NCBI GenBank assembly: GCA_002419285.1
Contig: DIFU01000142.1
Span: 52,632-99,009, forward strand
Reading direction: 5' to 3'
Source of the DNA: Prolixibacteraceae bacterium UBA5740
GTDB taxonomy: Bacteria > Bacteroidota > Bacteroidia > Bacteroidales > Prolixibacteraceae
DNA length: 46,378 nt
Shown: positions 7,236-16,515 of the stretch, one piece after another
Layout of the letters: every line of letters starts with the position of its first letter
How positions within the stretch are numbered: position 1 is the first letter of the stretch
Translations under genes and position numbers: made by a program
Notes under the pieces: model-generated
Databases searched by the model: none
What the model was told of the DNA's origin: nothing
The model's input: only the letters and a program-made list of their open reading frames with translations

Positions 7236-9560
7236 ATGCTGAAGATTTTCAGGGCATTGTTTTTTGCGATATTTATCGTTTCACAGCTGATTGCCGCTGC
7301 CCAGGATATTGTAATTGTTGGCCATGTTGTTTCCGAAGGCGAACACATTCCCTTTGCCAGCGTTTTTCTTGAAGGTACACAAAGGGGAACTACCACCGAT
7401 GCTACCGGCCATTACATGATGGTTGACCTTCCGGCAGGTGAGTATACTTTGATTGCACGGGCTATCGGCTTCAAACAAAAGAAGGAAAAAGTCCTGCTTG
7501 TTCCAGGTACGACACTCGAAGTTAAGTTCGATCTCGAAACGGAAGTGCTGAGTGTTGATGAGGTTGTGGTCACAGGGACGAAAACGTTTAAACGACAAAC
7601 TGAAAGTGCCGTCATCGTGAACGTCATGGATTCCAAAGCCATTCAGGCGGTATCGGCAAATACGGTTTCAGATATTTTGAATTTCCAACCCGGACTCCGG
7701 ATGGAGGTGGATTGCCAGACCTGTAACTATTCCCAATTGCGAATGAATGGGCTGGGCGGAGCTTATAGCCAGATTCTTATTAACGGCAGGCCTGTCTTGA
7801 GTCCTTTAACTGGTTTATATGGTCTGGAACAGCTTCCTTCGCAAATGGTTGAGAGAATAGAGGTGGTGCGTGGGGGTGCATCTGCACTTTATGGATCAAG
7901 TGCTATCGGTGGAACCGTCAATATTATTACAAAAATACCGGAACGCAGTGCTTATGAAATCAGTACCTCAGGATCGTCAATTAATGGCGGTGCCGCTGAT
8001 TATAACCTGAATGGAACACTTACGGTGCTTTCACAAAAAAGAAATTCCGGGATGTCGTTGTACACTTCTCACAGGAACAGGGAGTCATATGACCATAATG
8101 GGGATGGCTATTCCGAGCTTCCCAAACTAGGCAATAACTCCTTTGGATTCAATTCATTCTTCAAGTTTAAAGAAAACCATAAGCTGGAGTTGAGCTTTTC
8201 AAGTATGCATGAATACCGTAGGGGTGGGGATGCAATTGATAAACCTGCATTTTTGGCTAATCAATCGGAGGAGAGGACCCATGAGATTCTGATGGGTGGC
8301 CTTGATTATGAAATCCTGACCAATGAAAATCAGGATTCATGGATATTTTATATGGCCGGTCAACTAACCAAAAGGGATCATTTTACCGGTATTTCCCCTG
8401 AAGATGCTACAGAATTGATCGCTTATCGATCAAATCCGCCATACGGTGATTCAAAAAATACGACCTTTCAGATAGGGAACCAGTATAATCACCGGATTAC
8501 CAATTTTCTATCCGGAGTAAACGTTCTTACCCTCGGTGCAGAAATGAACTTTGATAATGTCCACGATCAGATTGAAGCATACGAATACCTGATTGATCAA
8601 CAGACACGTAACTTTGGAGCCTTTGTGCAAAGCGACTGGTCGATCGACCGGAATTGGACTCTTCTGACCGGAGTCCGGGGTGATTACCACAACTTTGTCG
8701 ACCGGATTGTGCTGAATCCCAGAGTTTCATTGCTGCTACGTCCGGATGTTAAATCCCAGTTAAGACTAGGCTGGAGCACAGGATTCAGGGCTCCACAGGC
8801 ATTTGATGCTGACATGCATCTGGCGTTTGCCGGGGGAGGTATCCAACAGGTAAAACTGAGTCCTGATCTGAAAGAAGAGAGATCTCAAAGCCTGAGTGCC
8901 TCCTGGAATTACGATCATGCGACGGAAAATTTCATTTGGGGATTTACTTTGGAAGGATTTTCAACCCGATTGAAGAATGCCTTTATTCTTGAAGAGCTTT
9001 CTTTTGACGAACAGGGTAGAACGATCATGGAAAAGCGCAATGGAAAGGTCAGTAATGTACAAGGTGCTACCTTTGAGGTTCGCTGGAATTTTCGTCAGAA
9101 GGTTCAGGTGGAATCGGGGTTGACCTTGCAAAAGAGCACCTACGGTGACCCCGTAAAATGGTCAGAACAGCTTGATGGGGAAAAGGATTATCTCAGGACT
9201 CCCGATTCTTATGGTTATTTTACCTTCCAGTTTATGCCCACAGGTCCGTTTGAAGCATCTCTCACCGGTGTTTATACCGGAACCATGAAGATTCCTCATT
9301 TTGGTTTGTCAGGTGACCCCGGTACTCCGGAAAACGATTTGCTATTCATCTCTCCTTCATCCTGGGATATAGGGACCAAACTTTCCTACCGGGTTGAAAT
9401 ACCTAGGATTGACTCCAGTGTTGAACTCTTTTTGGGAGTTTCCAACCTATTGGACGATTACCAAAATGATTTTGACAAAGGAAAGAACAGGGACAGTAAT
9501 TACGTGTATGGTCCAGCCAAGCCACGTACATTGTTTTTTGGGTTGAGGATATTTAATTAA
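7236..9560 (+). CDS. TonB-dependent outer-membrane receptor
   Basis: A 774-residue outer-membrane transporter. Order of parts: signal peptide (residues 1-22, ending in AAAQ), carboxypeptidase-regulatory-like domain (about 25-100: GHVVSEGEHIPFASV), TonB box region (VDEVVVTGT, about 107-115), plug domain (about 120-230, with VERIEVVRGGASALYGS and GGTVNIITK), and a 22-strand-type barrel to the C-terminal phenylalanine-rich end (FFGLRIFN). The plug has a CQTC pair before NYSQLRMNGL, a motif seen in a subset of Bacteroidota receptors. No SusD-like partner follows, so a siderophore, cobalamin or metal complex is likelier than a glycan. The substrate is not identifiable. Confidence 0.92.
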   Translation: MLKIFRALFFAIFIVSQLIAAAQDIVIVGHVVSEGEHIPFASVFLEGTQRGTTTDATGHYMMVDLPAGEYTLIARAIGFKQKKEKVLLVPGTTLEVKFDLETEVLSVDEVVVTGTKTFKRQTESAVIVNVMDSKAIQAVSANTVSDILNFQPGLRMEVDCQTCNYSQLRMNGLGGAYSQILINGRPVLSPLTGLYGLEQLPSQMVERIEVVRGGASALYGSSAIGGTVNIITKIPERSAYEISTSGSSINGGAADYNLNGTLTVLSQKRNSGMSLYTSHRNRESYDHNGDGYSELPKLGNNSFGFNSFFKFKENHKLELSFSSMHEYRRGGDAIDKPAFLANQSEERTHEILMGGLDYEILTNENQDSWIFYMAGQLTKRDHFTGISPEDATELIAYRSNPPYGDSKNTTFQIGNQYNHRITNFLSGVNVLTLGAEMNFDNVHDQIEAYEYLIDQQTRNFGAFVQSDWSIDRNWTLLTGVRGDYHNFVDRIVLNPRVSLLLRPDVKSQLRLGWSTGFRAPQAFDADMHLAFAGGGIQQVKLSPDLKEERSQSLSASWNYDHATENFIWGFTLEGFSTRLKNAFILEELSFDEQGRTIMEKRNGKVSNVQGATFEVRWNFRQKVQVESGLTLQKSTYGDPVKWSEQLDGEKDYLRTPDSYGYFTFQFMPTGPFEASLTGVYTGTMKIPHFGLSGDPGTPENDLLFISPSSWDIGTKLSYRVEIPRIDSSVELFLGVSNLLDDYQNDFDKGKNRDSNYVYGPAKPRTLFFGLRIFN

Positions 9561-9624
9561 GGATGGCCGGACGGTTAAGAAACCTAACGGGAATTTCCAA
9601 CGAGGCTCAATTGGAATACTTTCA

Positions 9625-10203
9625 TCAGATCAGGTCACACGCGTCGGCTGGCATCCAGTGTTTATGCTGTCCATCCCATTTGATGTTGCAGCCGATAGGA
9701 TTTGTTTTGGGAATACTGATCTGTTTGCCTGATGTAACTTCTTCCAAAACCCTGTCCAGGTCATTGACTTTCATTTTGCCGGGATCACGGGGACTATCTA
9801 TACCCCGGCCGGTATAAATCAAATTCCTCTCCTGGTCAAACACGTAAAAATGGGGTGTCCTAAGCGCTCCATAGGCAATCGCAACCTCTTGGGTCGTATC
9901 ATGAAGGTACAGCCATGGAAATTGATGCATTTTCATCCGTTCCACCATATGTGGAAAGTCATCTTCAGGATAGGTGTTGGGGCTGTTTGAGTTAATTCCC
10001 ACGAACCTTATACCCTGGGGGGCAAACTTATCCACGGTCTGCCTTGTGACTTCATCGCTTGCAATAACGTAAGGACAATGATTGCAGGTAAAGAAGACCA
10101 CGAGAAAGGGATCGTCAAAATCTTCAAGGGAATAAATGTTCCCATCGGTCGCCGATAATCTAAAGGAAGGTGCCCTTTGGCCTATTTCTAATGTAAATGC
10201 CAT
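9625..10203 (-). CDS. Thioredoxin-fold (AhpC/TSA, peroxiredoxin-like) protein
   Basis: A thioredoxin-fold protein of the PRX-like group that keeps a CXXC pair: CNHCPYV sits after the first beta strand (FLVVFFT). Later features are GINSN, LYDE-like YLHDTT, the cis-proline region TPHFYVFD, and the conserved tail GCNIKW. The start is taken at ATG 10203 (MAFTLEIGQRAPSF), which matches the family; an upstream ATG at 10215 adds four residues. No signal peptide, so it is cytosolic. Probable role: thiol-disulfide or peroxide reduction. It converges on the TonB receptor, 64 bases apart. Confidence 0.88.
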   Translation of the reverse strand: MAFTLEIGQRAPSFRLSATDGNIYSLEDFDDPFLVVFFTCNHCPYVIASDEVTRQTVDKFAPQGIRFVGINSNSPNTYPEDDFPHMVERMKMHQFPWLYLHDTTQEVAIAYGALRTPHFYVFDQERNLIYTGRGIDSPRDPGKMKVNDLDRVLEEVTSGKQISIPKTNPIGCNIKWDGQHKHWMPADACDLI

Positions 10204-10314
10204 GATCAATTTCAAATAGTTTCTATTATAAGTCTTCAGGGAAAGAAATTGTTCATTGTTTCGTCTTGCTTTGTTTACTAAAAGTGGACATGTAAAAAGC
10301 TGGTTTTTCCTGGT

Positions 10315-11331
10315 TTATCTTTTTTCGAGCCTCCCATCTGCGTAATGGGCAAACCTGCCTGCATCCCTGGGATGGATATGGTCGTTTCTTTTCCAGGGCC
10401 ATCCTCCAAATTGGGTGTTACGGAAATCATTAAACGCCTGATGGATTTCGGCCTGGGAATTCATGACAAAAGGTCCGTATTGTACTACCGGCTCGGCGAT
10501 AGGGATACCTTGCAGCATCAGAAACAGGGCAGGGGAATTCCCGTTCTCGACGATGACCTCCATGTCAGGAAGTAATTCGATGGCACTTTTGGGGTCTATT
10601 TCTGTTCCTGCAATTCGTATTTCCGGACCCTGATAAAAATAAAGGGTTCGTCTTACTTCCGGAGAAGCGGTCGGAATTGACCAATGTGCACCTGGCTCCA
10701 TTTTGATAGTCCATATTGCAACCTCATTTTCCGGTTCGGATGCCCATGAGTCAGGGGCGGGTGGAGGAGCAACGGTGTTTTCAATCTTTCCGGCAATGAT
10801 GTTTATTTCTGTAGGGCGTTCCTGGTCATCCCGGTAAGTGAATTTGGGAATGGTATCGGCCCAAAGCATTTTGAACCAGGGATTTGTGAATTTTTTTGCC
10901 CGTGGAAGGTTGAGCCAGACCTGGAAAAGTTCCAATGGGTTTTCTTCCGTACGGTTCAATAATGGAAACATTTCACAGTGTTGTAATCCTGAGCCAGCGG
11001 TCATCCATTGGACATCACCATTTCCGTATCGTCCGGATGCCCCGTGAGAGTCAGAGTGATCAACGAATCCATTCCGGACCACAGTAACAGTCTCAAATCC
11101 CCTGTGCGGATGCGAAGGAAACCCCGGGACAGTATGGCCATGGTACATACGCCATCCATCTTTTAGTGTGAAATCCTGTCCGAGATTTCTTCCCTTCAGC
11201 GAAGCATCAGGTCCCATTTCTTCATTGCCATTTGGATATTTGTCATTGTGATGAACACAAAAAAGGAAGGGATCGTGAACCGGCCACATAAATCCAAGAG
11301 GCTGTATATTCAGGATTGCTTTATTGTACAT
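10315..11331 (-). CDS. Pirin family protein
   Basis: A 338-residue bicupin. The N-terminal cupin has the metal ligands in HPHRGFETVT and GSGLQHCEMF (His, His, His, Glu), so it should bind iron. The C-terminal cupin lacks an obvious metal set, as usual. Pirins are linked to redox-dependent regulation and in some bacteria to quercetin dioxygenase activity; the substrate here is unknown. Monocistronic by spacing; the methyltransferase upstream of it ends at 11386 on the other side of its start. Confidence 0.92.
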   Translation of the reverse strand: MYNKAILNIQPLGFMWPVHDPFLFCVHHNDKYPNGNEEMGPDASLKGRNLGQDFTLKDGWRMYHGHTVPGFPSHPHRGFETVTVVRNGFVDHSDSHGASGRYGNGDVQWMTAGSGLQHCEMFPLLNRTEENPLELFQVWLNLPRAKKFTNPWFKMLWADTIPKFTYRDDQERPTEINIIAGKIENTVAPPPAPDSWASEPENEVAIWTIKMEPGAHWSIPTASPEVRRTLYFYQGPEIRIAGTEIDPKSAIELLPDMEVIVENGNSPALFLMLQGIPIAEPVVQYGPFVMNSQAEIHQAFNDFRNTQFGGWPWKRNDHIHPRDAGRFAHYADGRLEKR

Positions 11332-11385
11332 GATGATTATTTATAAGATGAACAATCGATTAGGTGAATTTCAGATAGGGTCAAA

Positions 11386-12150
11386 TCAGGGTTTAATGGC
11401 GACAACCAGCATTTCAAAGTCATCAGTTGTAAGCTTATGATCCCTGCTGAATTCTCCAAGTCTCGCACCAAAGATGGAAATTTCGCTAAAACCGGAGGTC
11501 TTTAAAAGCCAGGTAATTTCGGAAGGGACATAATACCTTTCACTGCATAAGAGATCATGGGTCTCGCCGCTGTCATCCTCAAATCTGGTGACATTATTGT
11601 CCCTGAAGGTCATGAGGTCGAATTGCGTTGTTACCGATTCGGCTGTACCCTCCTCACGTTGGTTTTCGATAAAATCTTTCACTGAGTGGAAAAGCGGAAA
11701 AAGACCGTTCAGGGTGGTAAAAATGAGCTTTCCACCCGGTTTAATTGCCTGTGAGGCGTTTTTGAGAATTTCAAAGTTCATTTCGTCCGTTTCCATCAGG
11801 GGGAATCCACCTTCGCAGAGCATAATGGCGAGATCAAATTCTTCATAGAACGGGAGGTTTCGGGCATCTTCGTGCCTGAAATCAATACTGAGGCCAGCCT
11901 CAATCGATTTTTGCCGTGCCCTTTCCAGCATCGGTTCCGAGAGGTCGATGCCTGTTGTATTATATCCGCGCCTTGTTAGTTCGATTGAATGACGACCGGT
12001 ACCACACCCAATGTCCAATATCCTGATATTCTTGTTAAATGTGGCTTCTTGTTCAATAAAATCACACTCTCCCAAAGTTCCATGCGTGAAGATTTCATTG
12101 TCGTATTTCTTTCCGTAATTTTCAAACAGGGATTCATACCAAGGTTTCAT
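11386..12150 (-). CDS. SAM-dependent methyltransferase (class I)
   Basis: A 254-residue Rossmann-fold methyltransferase. Motif I is ILDIGCGTGRHS (about residues 45-56), followed by the acidic residue of GIDLSEPML and the post-I region RHEDARNLPF. Motif post-III GGKLIFTTLNG is also clear. The substrate cannot be predicted. It may be co-transcribed with the pirin gene, from which it is separated by 54 bases. Confidence 0.9.
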   Translation of the reverse strand: MKPWYESLFENYGKKYDNEIFTHGTLGECDFIEQEATFNKNIRILDIGCGTGRHSIELTRRGYNTTGIDLSEPMLERARQKSIEAGLSIDFRHEDARNLPFYEEFDLAIMLCEGGFPLMETDEMNFEILKNASQAIKPGGKLIFTTLNGLFPLFHSVKDFIENQREEGTAESVTTQFDLMTFRDNNVTRFEDDSGETHDLLCSERYYVPSEITWLLKTSGFSEISIFGARLGEFSRDHKLTTDDFEMLVVAIKP

Positions 12151-12269
12151 AGAAATCAGGTTTTTGTAAAGTTAATAAAACCTGTTCAGCATTCTTCCTA
12201 AGTTGCCATAAATCAAGTGGTGACATATCAGGCCCAATAAAAACTTTAAAATTCAAGATACCACCATGA

Positions 12270-12890
12270 CTATAAAATACCGACTATTTTTCTTCCATGT
12301 AATTCGGTAGCTCCGGTAATTTCCGCAATGGTATTCGCATTTTCATTGGTGACGCGGCCTGCCACCAGAATTGTCAGATTGTCGCCCGCAGTTTCGATCA
12401 TTTTCCTTAAAATTTCTGCTCCTTCAAGTGCAGTAGGTTTACCTCCGGAGGTCAGTATTCGTGTTATGCCATGGATTTCCCTTAAAGCAGTAACACCTTC
12501 AACAGGATCAATGAGGTTGTCGATTGCCTTATGGAAAGTTACCGGCAGGGGAGAAGCCCGTCGGGCCAAACGGTCTGTATTATCAACATCGATTTTGTTA
12601 TCCGGGGTTAAAAGTCCAAATACGATGCCGTAGGCTCCATTAGCTTTAGCCATATCAATTTCCGACTCCATTCTTTGAAGTTCTTCTTCTGAATAAACAA
12701 AATTCCCGCCGCGGGGCCTTATCATTACCATTACGGGAATATCCAGGCCAAGACATGTTTTTTGAATCAATTTCTCGTTAGGAGTCAGTCCGTCAAGTTC
12801 GAGATGTGAACAAAGTTCAATACGGTGGGCTCCTCTAAGGCTGGCTTTTTCAGCTTCTGCCCATGTTTCGACGCATGCTTCCAGAATCAT
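12270..12890 (-). CDS. cutC: CutC family copper homeostasis/TIM-barrel protein
   Basis: A 206-residue TIM-barrel protein. Family hallmarks are LEACVET at the start, AHRIELCSHLELDGLTP, MIRPRGGNF, GIVFGLLT, TFHKAID, RILTSGG and the ending TELHGRKIVG. CutC has been tied to copper tolerance, although the biochemical role is uncertain. The protein is somewhat shorter than E. coli CutC but complete by motif. It is divergent from miaA, about 98 bases apart once miaA is started at 12989. Confidence 0.92.
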   Translation of the reverse strand: MILEACVETWAEAEKASLRGAHRIELCSHLELDGLTPNEKLIQKTCLGLDIPVMVMIRPRGGNFVYSEEELQRMESEIDMAKANGAYGIVFGLLTPDNKIDVDNTDRLARRASPLPVTFHKAIDNLIDPVEGVTALREIHGITRILTSGGKPTALEGAEILRKMIETAGDNLTILVAGRVTNENANTIAEITGATELHGRKIVGIL

Positions 12891-12988
12891 TTGTTTTTTT
12901 TGTAAAGGTATTTATTCAGCCTGTCATTTCAATATCCGGAGGCAGTACAAGACAAAAAGTAATACTTTTACCCAAAATTGAACTTTGG

Positions 12989-13912
12989 ATGGACTCATAT
13001 AACCTTCTGACCATACTTGGTCCTACAGCCTCAGGTAAAACTGCCCTTGCTGCACATATAGCGGCACGAATTAACGGGCAGGTGATTTCTGCAGATTCCC
13101 GTCAGGTTTACCGGGGCATGGATATCGGGACTGGAAAGGATTTAGGTGATTATGTTGTTGATGGTAAACAAGTTCCGGTTCACTTAATAGATATCGCGGA
13201 AGCTGGATATCAATACAATGTGTTTGAATATCAGCGGGATTTTCTGAGAGTTTATAATGATTTGCACGCCAGGGGTGTATTCCCGATATTGTGCGGGGGA
13301 AGTGGGCTTTATCTTGAAGCGGTATTAAGAAATTACCGGTTGATCCAGGTTCCGGTCAATGATGAACTCAGAAATCAGCTTGCCGGTAAATCACTGGAAG
13401 AGCTGACCGATATTTTGAAAGGTTATAAATCAACCCTCCACAACATTACTGATGTTGAAAATAGGAAGCGAGCGATTAGGGCAATTGAGATCGAACAGTT
13501 TTATGCCGAAAATCGTGAAGTTGACCTGAATATGCCAGCTATAAAAAGTCTGCTGGTAGGAGTGAAGGTAGATCGGGATGAAAGAAGGGTGAGAATTACA
13601 AAGCGCTTGCATGAGCGACTGAATTCAGGCATGGTCGAGGAGGTAAAAGCACTTCTTGAAAATGGTTTAAAGCCTGAGGACCTCGTCTATTATGGTCTGG
13701 AATACAAGTGGATAACCCAATACGTGACCGGAGAGATTTCCTATGATGATATGGTTGGTAAACTTGAAATAGCCATACACCAGTTTGCGAAAAGGCAGAT
13801 GACCTGGTTCCGGAAAATGGAACGAGACGGATTTAATATTTTTTGGCTCGATGGTTTTATGCCAATGGAAGAAAAGGTTGATACGATTTGTAGAATGCTT
13901 GGTTGTGAGTAG
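12989..13912 (+). CDS. miaA: tRNA dimethylallyltransferase
   Basis: MiaA adds an isopentenyl group to A37 of tRNAs that read codons starting with U. The P-loop GPTASGKT lies at residues 11-18; SADSRQVYRGMDIGTGK and LCGGSGLY follow, and the C-terminal RQMTWFRK is typical. The start at 12989 gives a normal 307-residue protein that begins MDSYNLL. The open frame runs back to an ATG at 12863, but that would add 42 unrelated residues and overlap cutC. Confidence 0.96.
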   Translation: MDSYNLLTILGPTASGKTALAAHIAARINGQVISADSRQVYRGMDIGTGKDLGDYVVDGKQVPVHLIDIAEAGYQYNVFEYQRDFLRVYNDLHARGVFPILCGGSGLYLEAVLRNYRLIQVPVNDELRNQLAGKSLEELTDILKGYKSTLHNITDVENRKRAIRAIEIEQFYAENREVDLNMPAIKSLLVGVKVDRDERRVRITKRLHERLNSGMVEEVKALLENGLKPEDLVYYGLEYKWITQYVTGEISYDDMVGKLEIAIHQFAKRQMTWFRKMERDGFNIFWLDGFMPMEEKVDTICRMLGCE

Positions 13913-13913
13913 T

Positions 13914-14660
13914 TTACTTATTCCCTTTCTTTTCCCATACAAGTCGTGCCCTAATGAGTTCGGAGCCATCTTTTTGACGGATTACACTACAAAGATGTTC
14001 CAGTTCAGTTAATTTTTGCTGGCTGACAGCCATGCTGTCATCAGGCATTCCTTCTTTTACAAAGTTGACTTCCAGTTCGGTAAGGTTGTGGTTTTCATGA
14101 AAGTCGATGGAATAGCTGTTGTTGATTCTTTCGAGGTATCGGCCTGTGTTAAAATGCTGGTTGATATCAATTTCATTAAAAAGCACCGGGTAAAAGGTAA
14201 GTTCTCCATGATTGGCCGCGGAGTCGACTTTTCCTGAATTATACCCCAACACACTCTCCTGATAGGCAGGAAAATTCTTAAACTGGCTTAAACGTTGAAT
14301 TCGACGGCTTTCGAGGTCAAGAACCAGCCAGCTGCTGGTTGCCTTGATAAATTCATTTCCTGATTTATCGAGAAAACGGTAGTCACGATAGCCAAAAAAA
14401 CCGTCTGTTCCCCGCGACCAGGTTTCCAGGGTAAATTCATCGGTCCAGCGTGGTCGCTGCCCTATTTTGACCGACAGTCTTGATAGTACCCAAAACAACT
14501 GGTCTTCCTTCAGGTGTTCGAACCCGAATCCCAGTTTGTGGGCATGTTCCCAGGCGATTTCCTGCATATACCAAAAAAGGAAGGGTGTCGAGACCTCTCC
14601 AAATCGGTTAATGTGATAGGATTTGGCTTTCAGGTGGTGAATATGCTTTAAAGGTACCAT
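13914..14660 (-). CDS. Acyl-ACP thioesterase
   Basis: A 248-residue double-hotdog enzyme of the acyl-ACP thioesterase (Fat) family, which hydrolyses acyl-ACP to free fatty acid. Visible features: N-terminal hotdog with FGEVSTPFLFWYMQEIAWEHA, then RRPRW-like loop and TWSRGTDGFFGYRDY, and the second hotdog with the DINQHFNTGRYLE segment that carries the catalytic Asn/His region. The start ATG at 14660 fits a promoter box at 14677-14685; an in-frame ATG at 14720 would lie upstream of that box. It converges tail-to-tail with miaA, with one base between them. Confidence 0.92.
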   Translation of the reverse strand: MVPLKHIHHLKAKSYHINRFGEVSTPFLFWYMQEIAWEHAHKLGFGFEHLKEDQLFWVLSRLSVKIGQRPRWTDEFTLETWSRGTDGFFGYRDYRFLDKSGNEFIKATSSWLVLDLESRRIQRLSQFKNFPAYQESVLGYNSGKVDSAANHGELTFYPVLFNEIDINQHFNTGRYLERINNSYSIDFHENHNLTELEVNFVKEGMPDDSMAVSQQKLTELEHLCSVIRQKDGSELIRARLVWEKKGNK

Positions 14661-14676
14661 CAGATAAAACTTTTGT

Positions 14677-14685
14677 GCAAATGTA
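14677..14685 (-). promoter_or_regulatory. Bacteroidetes-type -7 box of the thioesterase gene
   Basis: TACATTTGC on the minus strand matches TAnnTTTGC and lies 17 bases before the ATG at 14660. It decides the start codon in favour of the shorter protein. Confidence 0.55.
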
Positions 14686-14741
14686 TTGTTGAGTTTTGAA
14701 TAACCGCTTGTTTTCGTCAATTTTGCAAAAAAAATAGCCGT

Positions 14742-15521
14742 ATGGGCAAGATTATCATCAAAAATGAGGAGCAGATCGAGGGCATCAGAAAGAGCAGCCG
14801 TTTAGCCGCAGCCACCTTGGATTTTGTCAGTCAGTTTGTGGCTCCTGGCGTGAATACCGCCACGCTGGATCAGAAAATAGAAGAATATATACTCAGTCAT
14901 GGAGCTATACCCGCTACCAAGGGTTATAATGGTTATCCCAAATCAAGTTGTATTTCTCCCAATGAGGTGGTTTGTCATGGGATACCTTCGGAGAAGACCG
15001 TATTAAAGGATGGAGATATAATCAACATAGATATAACCACCATTTTGGACGGATATTACGGCGATACCTCCCGAATGTTTATGGTCGGGGAAGTTTCTGA
15101 AAAGGCTCGTAATCTTGTAGAGGTAACCAAACATTGTCTTGAATTGGGAATCCAGCAAGTTAAGCCGGGAAATTATTTTGGAAACATAGGTTTTGTTATT
15201 CACCGCTATGCAAAAGCCAACGGATTTTCAGTGGTTTATGAGTTTTGCGGTCATGGTACTGGACTCCAGTTTCATGAGGAGCCTCAGGTGGACCATGCTT
15301 CACGCCGGAATACTGGTCCCATAATGAGACCCGGTATGATATTCACCATTGAACCGATGATAAATGAAGGCAGGCCAACAACCCGCATCGATAAAGTGGA
15401 CGGTTGGACCGCCCGTACTTCTGACAATAAACTGTCGGCCCAGTTCGAACATACGGTTCTGGTCACTCCTACAGGATTTGAAGTCTTAACGGATGTCAAT
15501 AACGAGTTTCCCATTACCTGA
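14742..15521 (+). CDS. map: Type I methionine aminopeptidase
   Basis: Removes the initiator methionine from nascent proteins. The five metal ligands are all present: Asp97, Asp108, His171, Glu204 and Glu236. His178 and the GHGTG loop belong to the active site. At 259 residues it is a normal type Ia enzyme without the type II insert. It is divergent from the thioesterase gene; its own promoter overlaps that region (an ATTTTGC sequence lies about 14 bases before the start). Confidence 0.96.
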   Translation: MGKIIIKNEEQIEGIRKSSRLAAATLDFVSQFVAPGVNTATLDQKIEEYILSHGAIPATKGYNGYPKSSCISPNEVVCHGIPSEKTVLKDGDIINIDITTILDGYYGDTSRMFMVGEVSEKARNLVEVTKHCLELGIQQVKPGNYFGNIGFVIHRYAKANGFSVVYEFCGHGTGLQFHEEPQVDHASRRNTGPIMRPGMIFTIEPMINEGRPTTRIDKVDGWTARTSDNKLSAQFEHTVLVTPTGFEVLTDVNNEFPIT

Positions 15522-15524
15522 AAA

Positions 15525-15560
15525 GACAGCGGCTGGCAGAGTTTTCTGCCAGCCGCTGTC
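15525..15560 (+). terminator. Strong hairpin between convergent map and the WM-repeat gene
   Basis: A perfect 15-bp GC-rich stem (GACAGCGGCTGGCAG and its complement) with a 6-base loop begins 4 bases after the map stop codon. It has no T-run behind it, so it may be a terminator that needs help or a 3' end stabiliser serving both convergent transcripts. Confidence 0.65.
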
Positions 15561-15581
15561 CTGAATGTAATGTCGTGCTCT

Positions 15582-16070
15582 TTATTTTCCGTCAAAATTG
15601 AATGTTATTCCTGTTTCGGCGAGATTATTCTTTTTATTGCAAGTGAAGCACTTTTCATCCAGCATCCAGTCTTCCAATATCAAAGGTTCTTCCGTCACCA
15701 CTTCAAGCAAAGCCTGGATCGAAAAATTAGATTCATTGGTCATCCAGTTCTCAAGTTCAGCTGTTTTTTCCTTTTCAGCTGTAAGGGTCAGTGTTGGAAG
15801 GAAGTTTCTTGATTCGACCATCCATCTTTCAAGATTCAGTTGTGGATCAGTGGCCGGAACCAGATCGAAGACTGAGTATTCTTTGATTCTGGCAGCGACT
15901 TCTGCAGCATAATCTGAAGCCTTGATCGTGGCAACCTGTTCTTGATTCTTTTTGATTTTTCCATCAGCATCTTTTCCATCTGCACTACTTGCCGTTGTCG
16001 TCCCACAGTATGTCAACCCGATAAAAGTTAAAACGGCTAAGATTTTTCTGAAATTGTTACTTGTTTTCAT
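15582..16070 (-). CDS. Exported protein with three Trp-Met repeats
   Basis: A 162-residue protein I cannot assign. Residues 1-29 look like a signal peptide; a Cys near residue 22 is a poor lipobox. The second half repeats a motif of the form L-E-x-W-M-x-x-E three times (LERWMVESRNF, LENWMTNESNF, LEDWMLDEKCF), spaced about 25 to 30 residues, and the last repeat runs into CFTC. A typical adhesive or metal-binding surface role is possible but unproven. The start codon is preceded by AGGAGGA, a strong Shine-Dalgarno rare in this phylum, and the leader contains a direct repeat, so the gene may be highly expressed. Confidence 0.78.
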   Translation of the reverse strand: MKTSNNFRKILAVLTFIGLTYCGTTTASSADGKDADGKIKKNQEQVATIKASDYAAEVAARIKEYSVFDLVPATDPQLNLERWMVESRNFLPTLTLTAEKEKTAELENWMTNESNFSIQALLEVVTEEPLILEDWMLDEKCFTCNKKNNLAETGITFNFDGK

Positions 16071-16457
16071 GACTTTTTCCTCCTGTTAAGCTTTGTTTTC
16101 TGTCTGTTGTTTCTGTTAAAATGTTTCGCTTTTGTTTTCTGTTTCGGTTAAATGACGAACATGAAAATGATTCGTTACAAAAATTTAGAACTTTTTTTTA
16201 AATGATACTGTATTTTATTCAGTACCATGCAATGCAAATAACCAAATAGGATTGAATGTATTGTCATAAGTGCTGGTAATCAAATAAATGGTTGTTTTTT
16301 CCAAACTACATATTATGATATGGATTCTGGATTTGTACTTATTATCGACTTATTCGATAGTGAGTAGACAATTTCTCCAGGAAAAATCATCAGATAATGA
16401 TGTCTTGGTATTCATCGCCATAATGGCGAATTCATTTCAGGATAAGGTTAAACTTCC
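16071..16457. other. AT-rich intergenic region with repeated leader segment
   Basis: The part next to the WM-repeat gene (16071-16154) is its leader: AGGAGGA at 16078-16084 and two similar copies of a TTTGTTTTCTGT...GGTTAAA type block (about 16091-16123 and 16129-16154). The remainder is AT-rich with no convincing gene. A 72-residue frame at 16288-16506 runs into the promoter of the next gene and is not supported. Confidence 0.5.
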
Positions 16458-16465
16458 TACCTTTG
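16458..16465 (+). promoter_or_regulatory. Bacteroidetes-type -7 box of the GroES-like gene
   Basis: TACCTTTG fits TAnnTTTG and lies 50 bases before the ATG at 16516. No clear -33 element is seen. Confidence 0.45.
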
Positions 16466-16515
16466 GAAAACTTACTATAGGAAGAAAAAAGTTAATAAGA
16501 TTTTAGCGTATTGTT

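Noticed and set aside
8508..8730. Minus-strand frames inside the TonB-dependent receptor
   Set aside because: They are antisense shadows of a well-supported receptor gene.
12863..12988. A 42-residue N-terminal extension of MiaA
   Set aside because: The extension would overlap cutC, has no family match, and the ATG at 12989 gives the normal start.
16288..16506. A 72-residue frame before the GroES-like gene
   Set aside because: Its sequence resembles no protein, and the GroES promoter box lies inside it.
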